Shown here: positions 9,515-21,055 of the stretch, piece by piece
How positions within the stretch are numbered: the stretch's first letter is position 1
How the letters are laid out: the number at the start of each line of letters is the position of its first letter
Assembly: GCA_902651635.1 (NCBI GenBank)
Contig: CACRSC010001925.1
Coordinates: 90,232 to 129,552, forward strand
Reading direction: 5' to 3'
Origin: Mastigamoeba balamuthi
Lineage: Eukaryota > Evosea > Mastigamoebida > Mastigamoebidae
DNA length: 39,321 nucleotides
Program-made: the position numbers and the translations under genes
The notes under the pieces: generated by a model
What the model was told of the DNA's origin: nothing
Seen by the model: only the letters and a program-made list of their open reading frames with translations
Database searches by the model: none

Positions 9515-10115
9515 ATGTCGAAGCGAGCGAACCCCTACGCCGAGGCCACGTGCCCGCGCTACGCCAAGTGCGCCCGCAAGACCTCGGACGAGCCCGAGGA
9601 GAAGGCGGCGACCGCGGGTGAGAGCACTCGGAGCGCTCCCTCCCCTCCCCCCACTGACGGGGGCCCGCGGCGCAGCACGGACGATCGAGGCGCTGATGTC
9701 GGCGCAGCGGGGGAAGAGGGGGCGGCAGGCGGCGCCTGCGATGGAGCTGAGCGACGACGAGGGCGGGGGCGACCCCAGCGAGGCCTGCTCGTGCTGCCAC
9801 GGCCGCGGGCCCTCGTCGTCGAGGCTCGCCGGGCGCTCGCTGCCCTGCGCGTGGTGCAGCCAGCGCGTGTGCGCGGGCTGCGCGCGGACCTGCGCCGAGT
9901 GCGGCGACACGTTCTGCACCATGTGCTCCGTCATCAAGTTGCGACCCCCCCCCCTCCGCACACCTCATCTCCCCCCTCAGTTTCCCGCGCGCGCCAATCG
10001 GGAAAATGGCGCGCGATCTCGGAAATGTGGGCCACTTACGCAGCACACGAACAGCTACGACCAGAGGCACGAAAGAGCGTTCTGCCTGAACTGCGAGCCG
10101 CGCTGCCACGCATGA
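9515..10115 (+). CDS. Siva-family zinc-binding protein
   Basis: Three exons (9515-9617, 9676-9937, 10055-10115) join in phases 1 and 2 to give 141 aa. The N-terminus MSKRANPYAEA resembles the MPKRxxPF start of animal Siva. The C-terminal 65 residues are a cysteine array: CSCCHGRG, CAWCSQRVCAGCARTCAEC, TFCTMCSV, then NYDQRHERAFCLNC. Spacing and the final (N)YD..ERxxCxxC block follow the Siva C-terminal domain, which binds zinc. In animals Siva-1 is linked to TNF-receptor and p53/ARF signalling. Those partners are not expected in a protist, so the ancestral role is open. The middle linker seen in animal Siva is shortened here. No membrane or signal sequence was seen. Confidence 0.78.
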
Positions 10116-10295
10116 CGCCCCCTTCCCCTTCCCCTCCTCGCCCGAGAGCACCGAGTAGGATCTATACAGGACCACAACACTCCGCTGGCAAACAGAATCT
10201 CGCAATCTTTAAAAAAAAGCACCCCACAACAAAAAAGAAGCCATTTTTTCGATCCGAGGCCGCCCGCGCGCGCGCACCACGCAGCCAACCCGGCG

Positions 10296-11335
10296 ATGGA
10301 GAAGAAAGAGCGCGACGACCTCTGGGAGGCGATCCACTCGTGCGAGTCCTCCGAGTGGTTCTTCGAGACGGAAGACAGCGACCCGGGCGACGTACTCGTA
10401 CGCAGCAAAGAAACGCAGCCCCGAGTCGGCGCTGTGAGAGAGGGGGCGGGGGCGGTCGGTTCTCACGCACCCGTTGCGTTGCGGTGCAGATCAAGCCGCT
10501 GGCGTCGTTCGGCAACGCGCGGGACCTGCTGGCGCAGATGCAGTCGGCGTTTGACGCTGCGCTGCGCGACGAGGCCCAGGGAGCCCCCAAGTGGTGCGCC
10601 GCCCAGGAGTGCAAAGCGTACGCCAATCCCCCCCTCTCTCCCTCTCTCCCTCTCTCCTCTCTCCTCTTTCTCTTGCTCTCTCTCTCCCCCATCTCTCCCT
10701 CTCTCCTTGGCGTTGTGGCCGGCCCCCTCCCTGCCTTCCTGTGGGTGGTCTCCAGTGGTGGCTGTGCGCCACGCGCTGCACTGCACTGCGCGCCTGCGCG
10801 AGAGTGGTCGGCGTTCTGACGGGGGTCGGCGCAGGACGCTGGACGAGTACCTGAAGAAGCACCCGATCGGAGGCGCAGCGCTACCGCCGCCGGCACCGCA
10901 GCAGAGCGCGGCGCCACCGCAGCCGCAGCCGCAGCCACAGCCGCCGCAGCCAGCGGTGCAGGCGGCGGCGCCCAAGGGGCACAAGAGGCGCGCGCAGGAC
11001 GACGGGCACGCGCCCCGCAAGCGCGGCAGGAAGACGGACGCGGAGATCGCGCAGGCGGCGCAGCAGGCGGGCGCCGTCGCCACGATGTCGGCCACGACGC
11101 CGCCGCCGCCGCCGCCGCAGTTCGCCGCGCCGCCCATCGGGGTGATGCAGGCGCAGGCGCAGATGGTGCAGCAGCCCGCGCAGATCCCGCTGCCCCTGCA
11201 GCCCGTGCAGCCCGTGCAGCTCATGCAGCCCATGCAGGCGATGCAGGCGATGCAGCAGCCCATGCAGCCCATGCAGCCCATGCCCCCCGTGCAGCAGCAG
11301 CACGCGATGCAGTCGCCGCAGGTGTTCCAGCAGAT

Positions 11336-11366
<31 letters not shown>

Positions 11367-11415
11367 CACGCGCACCACCAGCACATGCAGCAGCTGCAGC
11401 CCCAGACTGCTGCAC

Positions 11416-11458
<43 letters not shown>

Positions 11459-12800
11459 CAACAGCAGCAACAAGCACAGCAGCAGGCGCAGGTGCAGCAG
11501 ATAGCGCAGATACAGGCACAGATGGCGACGCTGGCGGCGTCGCTGCCGATGGCCAACGTGGCGCAGCTGCTGACGAGCAACCCCGCGGCGCTGGCGCAGC
11601 TGATGCAGAACGTGGCCGCCATGTCGATGGCGCAGCCGCCCGAGGAGCAGCCCAAGCCCACGCCCGCCTGCCAGGTGATGGAGCTCGACGCCGAGATCTC
11701 GGTGCTCGAGCGCGAGCTCGCGCGGATCAAGTGCGTGCGCGACCAGGTCCGCGCGGGCAAGACGCGCCTGCGCGACGCGCTCGACACGCTCGCCCCGCGC
11801 AGCACCAACGCGCTCTTCTGCCAGTTTGCCGACGAGGTTGTCAAGCGCGTGCTCGGCGCCCGGCCGTACAGCAAGGACGCCCCGCTGCCCGCGGTGCCGC
11901 AGCACAAGGACCACCACCAGCAGCAGCCGCAGCAGCAGCAGCAGGCGGCGCACACGCCGTGCCAGGTGCAGCTGCCGCTGCCGCAGTCGCCCGCGGTGCC
12001 GCGGTCTGTCGTGATGCCGGTGCCCGCGGCGATGCCCGTGTCGCCGCAGCCCATACAGCTGCCGCCGCAGCTGCAGTTGCCGCCGCAGTTCGCGCAGCCC
12101 CCGGCGATGGGGGGCGCGCAGGCGAGGGAGCACCCAAACACGCCGGTGGCTGCGACGGCCTCTCCGATGGCCCCTGCGGCGTCGCCCGGGGGCCGGAGCC
12201 CTAAGGAGGAGCCTGCGGAGGAGCCGCAGCCCATGTTCGCCCCGCCTCCCCCGCAGTCGTCGCCCGCGCTGCCGCCAGCGTCCAAGGCGCCCAAGGAGCA
12301 GGCGGTGCCCAAGAGGTCGCACAGCAGGGCGTCGAGGAGCACGACGCCGCCGCCCGCGTGCGCCCTGCCGCCGCCGCTGCAGCAGGTGCCGGTGGCTGCG
12401 CCCGCGCTGCACCCCGCGGAGATCGAGGACGACGGGTCGGGCGACCCCGCGCAGAGGGAGCGCAAGGCAGTGAAGAACTGCGTCTCGCTCATGACGCCCG
12501 AGCAGCTCGAGCGCGTGGTCGGCATCGCGGGGGGCAGCACGGTGAACCGCGAGCTCGATATAAGTGCGTTCGCCCGTTACTGTTGCCGCGGTGCGCACTG
12601 CTGACGAGTCAACTGCCCGTCGCGCAGACCTGACGCAGATGGCGCCAGACGTGTTCGCGAAGCTCCGCGAGTACGCGTTCTCCCTCAGGGACGCCGGCGA
12701 GCTCAAGCCGCCCGTCCAGGCCCCCGCCACCACAGACGACGACTACGTCGACGAAGAAGACGACGACGACGACGAACCCATGGATGTCGACGACAAGTGA
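10296..12800 (+). CDS. Gln/Pro-rich nuclear protein with C-terminal NET domain
   Basis: Exons are 10296-10391, 10490-10617, 10835-12563 and 12628-12800, with one complication. The frame changes inside a CAG-repeat tract. Treating 11322-11419 as a GT..AG intron restores one frame (675 aa in all), but that piece itself encodes Gln/His, so an indel in the repeat is equally possible. The C-terminus matches the NET (extra-terminal) domain of BET proteins: MTPEQLERVVGIAGG, RELDINLTQMAPDVF, then KLREYAFSL, followed by an acidic tail (DDDYVDEEDDDDDEP). A short helix (ELDAEISVLERELARIK) may be a coiled coil. A basic patch, KRGRKTDAEI, could be an AT-hook or NLS. The first 80 residues (WFFETEDSD, NARDLLAQM) are only weakly reminiscent of a bromodomain. 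A chromatin-associated adaptor is the likeliest role. Confidence 0.75.
11335..11480 (+). repeat. Two CAG/CAA trinucleotide tracts
   Basis: Pure or near-pure CAG runs at about 11335-11362 and 11419-11480 lie within the NET-domain gene. They encode poly-Gln in the gene's frame and poly-Ser in the shifted frame. The reading-frame change occurs between or within these tracts. Confidence 0.9.
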
Positions 12801-13088
12801 GGGGTGGCTCGACCTCCCCCCCTTGCGCCAGCAAGCGCATCCACCCCACACAACCCCGTCACTCCCCCCAAACGGACAGCCAGCCAAAGTCAGTCACCAG
12901 CCCAGACACCCACGCACGCATACAGTCGCCGGAAAACCGCAATCACAACCGCATTCCAACTCTCTACCGAGGGGGGAGAAGACGCGCAGCCATGGGGCAG
13001 GGGTGGTGAGTGCATCGCGCGTTGTTATAAAAGCCGCGGGGAGCGTTCTGGTTGGCTCAAGTGTGCATCGTGCAGGAGGCACTGAATG

Positions 13089-14327
13089 CTAGCAGCACCC
13101 ATTCTTCTTGATCTTCTTTGCAGGGGTGGGCGTCAGGTTGATGCGGTCGATCTCCGCTGGCCGCTCGTACACCCCGGGCGCAGGCGCCGCTGCCGTCTTG
13201 GTGTTGAGCCTCGAGTAGATCTCTGCCGGGGGGGATCGGGGGCAAATGTCCAGTTTCAGCAAAGGGGTCGGTGGCCGCAACACCGGCAATGTCACAGAGC
13301 GGGCGAAGGGGGGATACCGTTGACGATGGTCTCGAAGGCGCGGTTGACGTTGGTCGAGTCCTTGGCAGAGGTCTCGAGATAGGATATCTTGTTCTCCTGC
13401 GCGTACGCCACCGCCTGCTCCTGCAGGACCATGCGGCCCTCCATGTCGATCTTGTTGCCGATGAGCAGCGCCACTATGTCGTCCCCCGTCGTCTTCCTTC
13501 GCGCGGCCCGCCGCGACCACAGAGGGGAGAGGGGAAGGGCCCGGTAAGCCTCGGAATCCGCGCAGCCACCGGGCAGGAAGGGGGCAGCGCGCACTTGACG
13601 TTCGCAATCCACGTGCCGATGTCCTCGAAGCTCTGCTGGTCCATCACAGAGTACACTATGACCACGCCGGCAGCCCCGCGGTAGTACCTGGCGGTGCCCC
13701 GCAAGAACGTGTGTGAGGGGCGGGAGTGGGAGAGAAGGGTGGGGCTGCGGGCTGCGGGCGTGTGGAACAACTGCTACAGCACTGCTGCTCTTCCGCAGAA
13801 GTCTTTTTCAGCAGCCCGTGTTGCCCCAGAAGCCCCCAGACCAGACAGCCGGGCAGGGTACTCACGTGGACGTGATCGACTTGAAGCGATCCTGGCCACC
13901 TGTTGCGAAGGGGACCGGGGGCCAAGGAGCGAGCGGGAACGGGCGGGGATGCGGGGCAGGGCAGAGGCCGCGGTCAGTCCGTGCCGTGTAAGTAAAGAAC
14001 AGAGAAAACCGCAAAGCGGGGGGAGTTGGTTGCGTGGCGAAAAGGTACTGGGGGCAGAGGGCGCGTGGTGCGCACCGGTGTCCCAGATCTGTGCCTTGAT
14101 GACCTCGTCGCCTATCTTGACGTTCTTGGCGTGGAAGTCGACGCCTGTGGTGCTGATGGTGTTCATGTCCCACTTGTCGTCGACAAATCGCCGCAGCAGA
14201 GAGCTCTTGCCCACGCCGCTGTTGCCCACCAGCACCACTGTGGGGAGGCGCCCCGGTGAGGCGGTGGGCGCGGAGCGGAAGCGGGGGAAATACGTTTGTA
14301 GAGGTGATCGTAGTGCTGCTCGGCCAT
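13089..14327 (-). CDS. Rab-family small GTPase
   Basis: Six exons (14327-14294, 14237-14076, 13899-13866, 13687-13595, 13496-13318, 13222-13089) join in consistent phases to give 211 aa. All G motifs are present: G1 GNSGVGKSS, switch I ISTTGVDFHAKN, G3 WDTGGQDRF, G4 GNKIDM and G5 ETSAK. The tail KKIKKNGCC ends in two cysteines for geranylgeranylation. Rab hallmarks include ITSTYYRGAAGV after switch II. Two substitutions are unusual: Thr for the usual Ile in STIGVDF, and Gly for Ala in WDTAGQ, which follows from the exon 2/3 join. The catalytic Gln is kept. It is closest in pattern to the Rab1/8/10 secretory group, though I cannot assign the subfamily. It is divergent from the phospholipase gene and convergent with the NET gene. 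Confidence 0.92.
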
Positions 14328-14534
14328 TTTGCGGGCGGGTTCGCGAGGCCTTTGCGCCGCAGAGGGGTGTTTCCTGTAACCTTTTTGATTTCTTTCTGAA
14401 AATATCTGGCCATATCGCCAGCCACCGGGGCCTCCGCGCGCGCGAGCGGCACTGTGCCCACGCGGGTCGCCGCTCGCCGACGGGGCGGTTGCCGAGCGCC
14501 CAGTCCTCCCAGGGCGTATTTCTGCTTTCGGGCA
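14328..14534. promoter_or_regulatory. Divergent promoter, Rab / phospholipase
   Basis: A gap of about 207 bp between the Rab start and the candidate start of the C1-PH-patatin gene. An AT-rich patch near 14390-14425 contains two ATATC elements about 10 bp apart. Confidence 0.4.
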
Positions 14535-17352
14535 ATGACACGCGTCCACAAGCAGAATCTCAACGAACGTTGCCCGCGTATCTCTCTCGGCTCTTGGGGG
14601 GCGTTTTCTGCGAGTTTCAAGACGGAGCAGTCGCAGGCGCCACAGGCAGCGCCCGAGCCCGAGGGCATCCGCCCGCGCTCGGGCACGCTGCGGTCGCGGT
14701 TCGCGCGCCGCTCGACGCTGCGGGACCCGCAGCACTCGCACAAGTTCGCCCTCGCGACGGGCTACTTCCGCCCGCTCTCCTGCGCCGTCTGCGGCAAGTA
14801 CGTCTGGTCCGGCGTTGTGGGCACCTCGCACCCAGCCTACAAGTGCGCCCTGCCTCCCCCCCCTGCCTCCCCCTGCTCCTCCTGCTGCGCCCGCCCCCTC
14901 TCCCGCGCCCTCGCCGCCTGCACAGTTGGATTTCCTATTCCCACGCGGTTCAACAAGACGTGCACTGCTGCTGTTGTGACGCGCGTCTACTGTTGCTGTG
15001 TTGGTGACTGAGGCGTGGGGTGGTGGGGGGACCGCGTGGCTCGGCCTCTCGCTCTCCGGCGGGGGACCCAGGTGCCCGTGCGGGATGGTCATACACGGGC
15101 ACTGCAGCGAGGAGATCGAGCAGCAGAACGACGACGGAGGCCACGCCCACGCGGCAGCGCCCTCGGCCGAGGCCTCGCCGTCGCCGCAGCCGACGACCAC
15201 GGGCTCCGACTCGGGCGACGTGCCCGCGATGACGCCGCCCCCGATCCCCCCGGCGCAGACCTCCTCTCCTCCCCCGCCCCCCGGGCCCGTCCAGGACCTG
15301 CCCCCTGCGGACATCTCGCTCGAGAGCTGGCTCTGGGTCCGTCTCGCGAAGGGGCCCCCCTCCCTGCTTGCTGGGTGGCTGACTGCTCGTGGGGCGTACT
15401 GAGCAGGTCAGGAGAGGGGCCAAGTGGGACAGGGGGTTCGTGGTGCTGAGGAGGCAGGTGCTCGCCTGGCTCGACCTCACGAAGCGCGGGTCGCTCTCGC
15501 TGGGCCGCGTGCGCGGCGTCGACGCGAGCGCGCCCAACAGCGCGACGGGGTACCCGATCGGCATCGAGCTCGAGGGCGGCAGTGTCTTCCACGCCAGCGC
15601 GCTGTCGCTGTCGGGCCAGTCCGCTTGGGAGTCGGCGTTCCGCGCTGTCGTCGCCGCCAACGCCGCCGACGCCGACACGCCTGCGACCGCTGCGGCCGCG
15701 GCCTCGGCCTCGGCGGCTGGCGCCGAGAGGGCGCTGTCCAAGGTGAGGTTCGTGGGCTGCCTGCGGATCCCCGCCGCTGCCGAGACGCCGCTCGAGGCCG
15801 AGCGGAAGAAGCGCAGGCCCGACAAGTGGGCGCCGCGCTGCGTCATGCTGCAGGGGGGCACGATGACGTGGTACGCCGTCAGCGAGCGCGTCAGGATCTC
15901 GCTCGAGGAGTCGTGCGCCTGCTGCTCGATCGTCGTCAAGGCGATCGGGTCGCAGGGGCTCTCGGTGTCGAGCGGCAGCGTGTCGCTCGTCCTGCAGGCG
16001 GACAATGAGACAGCGGCCGCCCGGTGGCTGTCGCGGGTCCGCGCCGCCGTCTCGCCGTTCCAGGGCGTCGCTCGCGTGGACCCCGTCGACGACGACGCTG
16101 AGGAGGACCAGAAGCCCACCACCGAAGTGGGCGGGTGCGCCAGGAGCCCCATGCGGAAGAAGAAGCGCGTCGTGCTGTCCCTGATGTCGCTGCAGGAGTC
16201 CCTGAACGCGGACATGAACGCCTTCCAGCTCGCGTCCCCTTGTCTGCCCCTGCCCCTCCCGGCTGGAAGGTGCGCGCCTGCCCTCGGCAGTCTGCCTCCT
16301 CTGACCTGCTCCCGGGCGCGCAGGAAGTTCTTCGTGCTGTCCCTGGACGGCGGAGGGTGCCGTGGCGTCATAACGCAGGTCATGCTCGCGAGGATACTGA
16401 ATGAGCTCCCTGATCTGCTCGACCGTGTGGACCTCGTCGCCGGGACGAGCGCCGGAGGGCTCGGAGCCCTGGCCCTGGCCCGCGGGCACTCGCCGAGGCT
16501 CGTACGGGAGTTCCAGGAGATGATGTTCCGCGAGGGGTTCAGCGACAGGAGGCCCATGCGCTCGTGGGGGCTCAGGGCTCGCTTCCGCAACAGCTACGCC
16601 CAGTACCTGGTCGACATGCTGTTCAAGGACACGAGACTGGGCCACCTCCGCAAGCGCGTCGTCGTCCCTGCGCTCAGCCTCGACAACAACGCGACGTACC
16701 CGAACCCGCGCAGGGCAGAGGTGAGAACAGGCTGCGGTCTCCCCGTCGCCGCAGCCGCTGATTGGGTTGCCTTCTCATTGCAGACGCGGTTCTTCCACAA
16801 CCTTGGAGGGCCGGAGGACTCGTCGAACGAGCGCGCCGCGGACGTGGCTCTGCGCACGATGTCCGCCCCTACGTTCGTCCCTAGCTACCAGGGCTGCGTC
16901 GACGGCGCCATCTTTGCCAACAACCCGTGCGCGATCGGGCTCATCCACGGTGCCTACACCCCCTCCGAGCACCCTCCACTGTCTGCACGACTCACTCGGT
17001 GCCCTGGGCAGCTGTGTCGCCGAACCTGCTCGGAGTGCCCGCGGGCGACATCGTGTGCCTGAGCCTCGGGACCGGGCAGGCGCCCCTGTCGTTCTGGGAG
17101 GGAGAGCAGCACGACTGGGGGCTCGTGCAGTGGGCCGTGGTGCTGCCGACGGTCATGGTCGACGCAGCGGCACGCACAGCGGAGCAGATGGGGCGGCTGC
17201 TGATCGGGGACAGGTTCTGGCAGGTGGACCCCCTGCTGCCGACAAAGATACCCGTCGACGACGCCAGCATGTTCCCCGCGATCATCGACATCGCCAACAA
17301 GGTCGACCTGGCCCCCACGATCGCCTTCCTCAGGCAGCAGCTCTACACCTGA
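14535..17352 (+). CDS. C1-PH-PH-patatin phospholipase
   Basis: Exons 14535-14842, 15072-15336, 15407-16233, 16324-16720, 16784-16949 and 17012-17352 join to 767 aa. Order of parts: an N-terminal linker; a C1-type zinc finger (HKFALATGYFRPLSCAVC, later HPAYKC..CGMVIHGHC, with one Cys pair spaced CxC rather than CxxC); a Pro-rich linker; a PH domain (VRRGAKWDRGFVVL with its terminal Trp in SAWESAF); a second PH-like domain (DKWAPRCVMLQGG to RWLSRVRAAV); then a patatin domain. The patatin domain has the oxyanion-hole motif DGGGCRG, the nucleophile elbow GTSAGG and the catalytic Asp in VDGAIFANNP. It is probably a phospholipase A2 or lipid acyl hydrolase recruited to diacylglycerol- or phosphoinositide-bearing membranes. 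The start is uncertain: the residues before TEQSQAPQAAPEP may belong to an intron or leader. Confidence 0.87.
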
Positions 17353-17636
17353 GCAGAGTGGCCTCCTCTGCGCCGCCACCCCCTTCTGGCAGGCAATTCA
17401 CGCACGCCGTGAGGAGGGTCTGAGGTGCTCGGTTCTGTTGTGTGCCAAACAGGCCGCCCAGCACATCGTATTTCAACCTGCCCGGCAAATATGCACTACC
17501 ATGTTGTTTGCTATCAGCTTTTTTTGTGTACTTCGCCCTACAGGCGCGTGTCAGGTTACAACCGAGTTTCCGATCCGGAGAGATTTTTCGGGTTTTTGTC
17601 ATTTTTGGTTGTTTGTTACGACCCCGCGTTGTTGTA

Positions 17637-20600
17637 ATGGAGGACGAGACAGGTGTGTCCGCCCCCCGCGCCCACGGCCCGCGCTGCCCCCGGACTGCCG
17701 CTCAGCCCCCCTGCCGCCGGCCCCTCCCTCTCTCTCCCCCCTCAGCTGAGATCTTCAAGACCGGGGCCTCGCGGTCGCGCCTCAACTCCGCCCGCCTCTC
17801 GATCGACCTCGCCAAGGTCGGTGCGTCGCCCTCGGCCCCCGGCGCTGCCCGTCGCCCTGCTCCTCGCGTGCCCGCGGGGTCTCACCTGCGCGTGCCCCCC
17901 CCCCCCGCTCAGACGGCCTCAAGGCGGGGCTCATCGGGCGCGAAGACGACTCGGAGGTGGCGAGGCCCGAGGCGGGCCACCGCGACGCCCCTGCAGGCGA
18001 CTCCGAGGCCATTGGCGCCGTGGCCGTCGATGCCGGCAAGGTGCCCCAGTGTGCCCCTGGCCCCCGTGCCTCCGCGTGCGCTCGGGGAAGAGAGCTCTCT
18101 GCTCACGCAACGCCGGGGGGACGGCGGTGGCGGTGGGCGTGCAGGTCAAGAAGATGTTCGACACGTACCCCGCGGACGTCCTCGCAGCGTTCGGGTCGAT
18201 CATGAGCCTCGCCAAGGAGTACGGGACCCCCGCCCCCCTCGCTACCGCCCCGCTCTGGCTCGCGGGCGTGGTGTGCGCGGCACAGGCGCACGTTGCAACG
18301 TCCAACGGCCGCGATTTGTGAAACCAGGGATGATATCACCGTCGACCCGCCCGAGGTGGTGCTGCTCGGGCTCAAGGGCAGCGGCAAGACCTCGGTGCTC
18401 GAGGCGCTGCTCGGCCACCCCATCCTCGCGCAGTCTTCCGGGGCATGTACGGGAGGCCCCCCCTCCTTCCTGCGCTCGCTTCCCCCCCCCCTACATCGGC
18501 AACACACAACACACACACGTCTTTTCGACTGTTTGGAATTCTCTGCTGGCGCTCGCCGCCACTCACGCGCAGCGCCGCCGCAGACGCGCCAACGCTGCGG
18601 CCGCTGGTGGTCCAGGTCGTCCACAATGCCGAATGTACCTCGCCGCGCGTGACTGTGCGCCGCGACGCCGCGCTCCCCGAGCTGGGGGAAACCGCGGTGA
18701 TAACTGTGGACCAGCTGCCCACGGAGCTTGCCAAACGGCGCGCAGGACTCCCTCCCCCAGCCCCATGCGCCGTCTGCTGACGGCCGTGGGGGCCTGGTGC
18801 GCAGGAACGTGGAGTCGGCCACCCCGGTGTTTGTTATCTACGAGAGCGCGGAGCTGATGAACATGACGCTGGTGGACACGCCGGGGCTGCTCAACGAGTC
18901 GGACCCCTCCAAGCAGCGCGTCGACGAGCTGGTGCAGCGCCTCGTGTCGCAGCCCGGGGAGACGCGCACGCGCATCGCGCTCTGCGTCGAGCAGGCGGGG
19001 AGCTGGCCTTCGTGGCTCACCAACGTCAGTCAGCTTTTCCAAGAAACCCCTGCGTTGACATCACCGCCCCCGCGCGGCTGTGCCGTGTTGCTGCTGCAGT
19101 GGGTCAAGAGGAACAGGCTGGCGTCGGTGTCGTTTGGAGTGTTCACGGACGCGAGGCCGCACTTCAACACGTTCTCGGGATCTGCCGGCCTGAACAAGTA
19201 CCTCGCCGAGCGCCCCTCCACGCACGTCCAGAGCTTCTTTGTGACCATCCCTCCAGCATCCGTACGAGATATTTCGCTCCATTCAATGGGAAATATCTAC
19301 AAAACAAATGTTAAACTGAAACCCAACAATCAAACCAAACTTTTTTCCCTTCAGGTCACCGGCAAATGCGACTGCGACTCCGGCAAGTTCCGCGAGAGCC
19401 TTTGGCAGTGCGAGCAGCTGATGCTGAAGACGTCCTCGGAGCTCTCGGTCGACAAGCGCTTCGAGAACCTCGTCGGTGTCGAGCGCATGCGCTCTGCGCT
19501 GCTCGACGTTGTGCTGCGCTCGTACCGCCAGGTCATCCCGCTCGTCCGCCAGCAGCACAAGTCGCTGCTCTCGGCCTGCGACCGCGACCTCGCCGCGGCC
19601 TCGGAGCGCCTCTCGGCGCTGACCCCGTGGCGCCTGCGCGGCGTCGCGATGGCGCAGGTCGCCACGTTCCTGCACACGGCGCAGACGCTGCTCGACGGCA
19701 CCATCGAGAACCTCCCCATCGGCTACGCGGCGATCCTCGGGCAGACGCTCGAGCAGGAGCGCCTGCCGCAGCACGGCGGGGCGTGGCCGGGGCCCAGGGG
19801 GCTGCTGCCGATGGCCGCGTCGGACGACACGGCGGTGCCGGCGGCGGAGAGGCCGCTGTTCGGGCGGCAGCAGATGGAGAGGCTGCTGGCCGAGTTCAGG
19901 GCGGTCCTGGCGCGCGTCCACATGGAGCCGCCGAGCTCGGACGAGGTGGCGAGCGCCGTGGGCAGCAGGAGGTCGCTGGCCAACCCCGCGGACCTCGCGA
20001 GGGTCGTCTCGCGCCTCGTCAAGCTGCGCATCGACCAGAACATCGTCCCGCTCGTCCTCCAGTTCCACCGCCGCGTCGTCTACAACATGAACCGCGTACG
20101 ATCCTCCCACTCACCCACTGGGAACGTCACCCAGCCCCCGTGGAGAGCGAATACCCGACGAATTCGTTGTCGGAGTCGAAGAAGACCGGACTGGCAACGT
20201 CAGACTGACATGGCCATGGCAGATTGCCGAGACGGCGTCGGTCATCCTGCGGATGCCCAAGAAGACGGCAGCCCGCGGGAGGTTCACGACGTCGGACAGG
20301 CCCGTGTCGCCCGACCCCTCGGAGACCTCGGGCGCGGAGAACCGCCTGTTTGAGCACTGGGTCGAGGAGAGGTACCAGCAGTACGTCGACAAGATGTCGA
20401 GCATGTTCCTCGAGCGCTGCGGCGACGAGATTGTCACGGAGCGCCTCATCGCGTGGGACCTGCGCATGTACGGCACCATCGAGCTCGAGAGCTCGGCCGA
20501 CGACGTCGAGCGCGTGCGCCGGATCTGCCACACGGTCTTCGAGCAGTCGAAGCAGCGCATCGTCGGCAACGTCCTGCTCAAGTGCTACAACCTGTTCCTC

Positions 20601-20858
20601 GAGTACGGACTCTCCTCTTCCGCGCATTCTCTCATTCGCGTCTTCTGACATCCCCGCAGCCAGACGCAGATATGGGGAGAGATCCAGGCGCAGATCAACA
20701 TGGCGCTGACGGAGCAGCTGCTCGAGGAGCTGTTCGAGGTGCCCACGACCGTCTCGAGGGTGCAGGAGTACCAGGCGCAGCTGTCCCGCGAGCGCGAGGC
20801 CCTGGTCAAGCAGGACGCCATGCTGGCGCAGTCGGCCCCCGTCCTCGGTGCCAAGTAG
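17637..20858 (+). CDS. Dynamin-like large GTPase
   Basis: Eleven exons from 17637 (MEDET, then AEIFKTG) to the stop at 20858 give about 755 aa. Exons are 17637-17652, 17746-17820, 17913-18040, 18145-18218, 18328-18446, 18584-18737, 18805-19024, 19100-19261, 19355-20095, 20223-20602 and 20660-20858. The GTPase domain has a P-loop GLKGSGKTS, switch residue Thr in TLRPLVVQV, and DTPGLLNESDPS. Middle/stalk helices follow and the end matches a GTPase effector domain (ALTEQLLEELFEVPTTV, REALVKQDAML). No PH or transmembrane segment was seen. Two oddities: the exon 6/7 join lacks an in-frame GT donor, and the G4 motif (TKxD in dynamins) reads GVFTDARP, with the Lys lost. It may be a membrane-remodelling GTPase with altered nucleotide use. 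Confidence 0.85.
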
Positions 20859-21055
20859 GCTATCGGCGTTCTCTGGCTGGCGAGCGCCGCCCACGCCACG
20901 CGGGAAAGCCAAGGCACAACGGAACAAACTTTTGGCCCACCCCAATTGTTGGCCCCCCGGAATGGAAGGAACGGAACGGAACACACGCGGAAGACAAACA
21001 AGCAATCAAGGAGCCCGCGCGGCCCGCGAATGCGAGGGCTGAACCCTCCTTTTTT

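Noticed and set aside
10296-10617. Bromodomain in the NET-domain protein
   Set aside because: A few residues recall one (WFFETEDSD, then NARDLLAQM), but the length and the key Asn/Tyr pattern are not convincing.
11221-12733. Long antisense frames rich in Cys/Gly/Ser or Arg/Leu opposite the NET-domain gene
   Set aside because: They are mirror images of GC-rich codons and Gln repeats on the coding strand. Composition is unlike any protein domain, and the sense strand explains the sequence.
13021-13034. TATAAAA-like sequence as a promoter
   Set aside because: It lies between two convergent 3' ends (NET gene and Rab), so there is no start nearby for it to serve.
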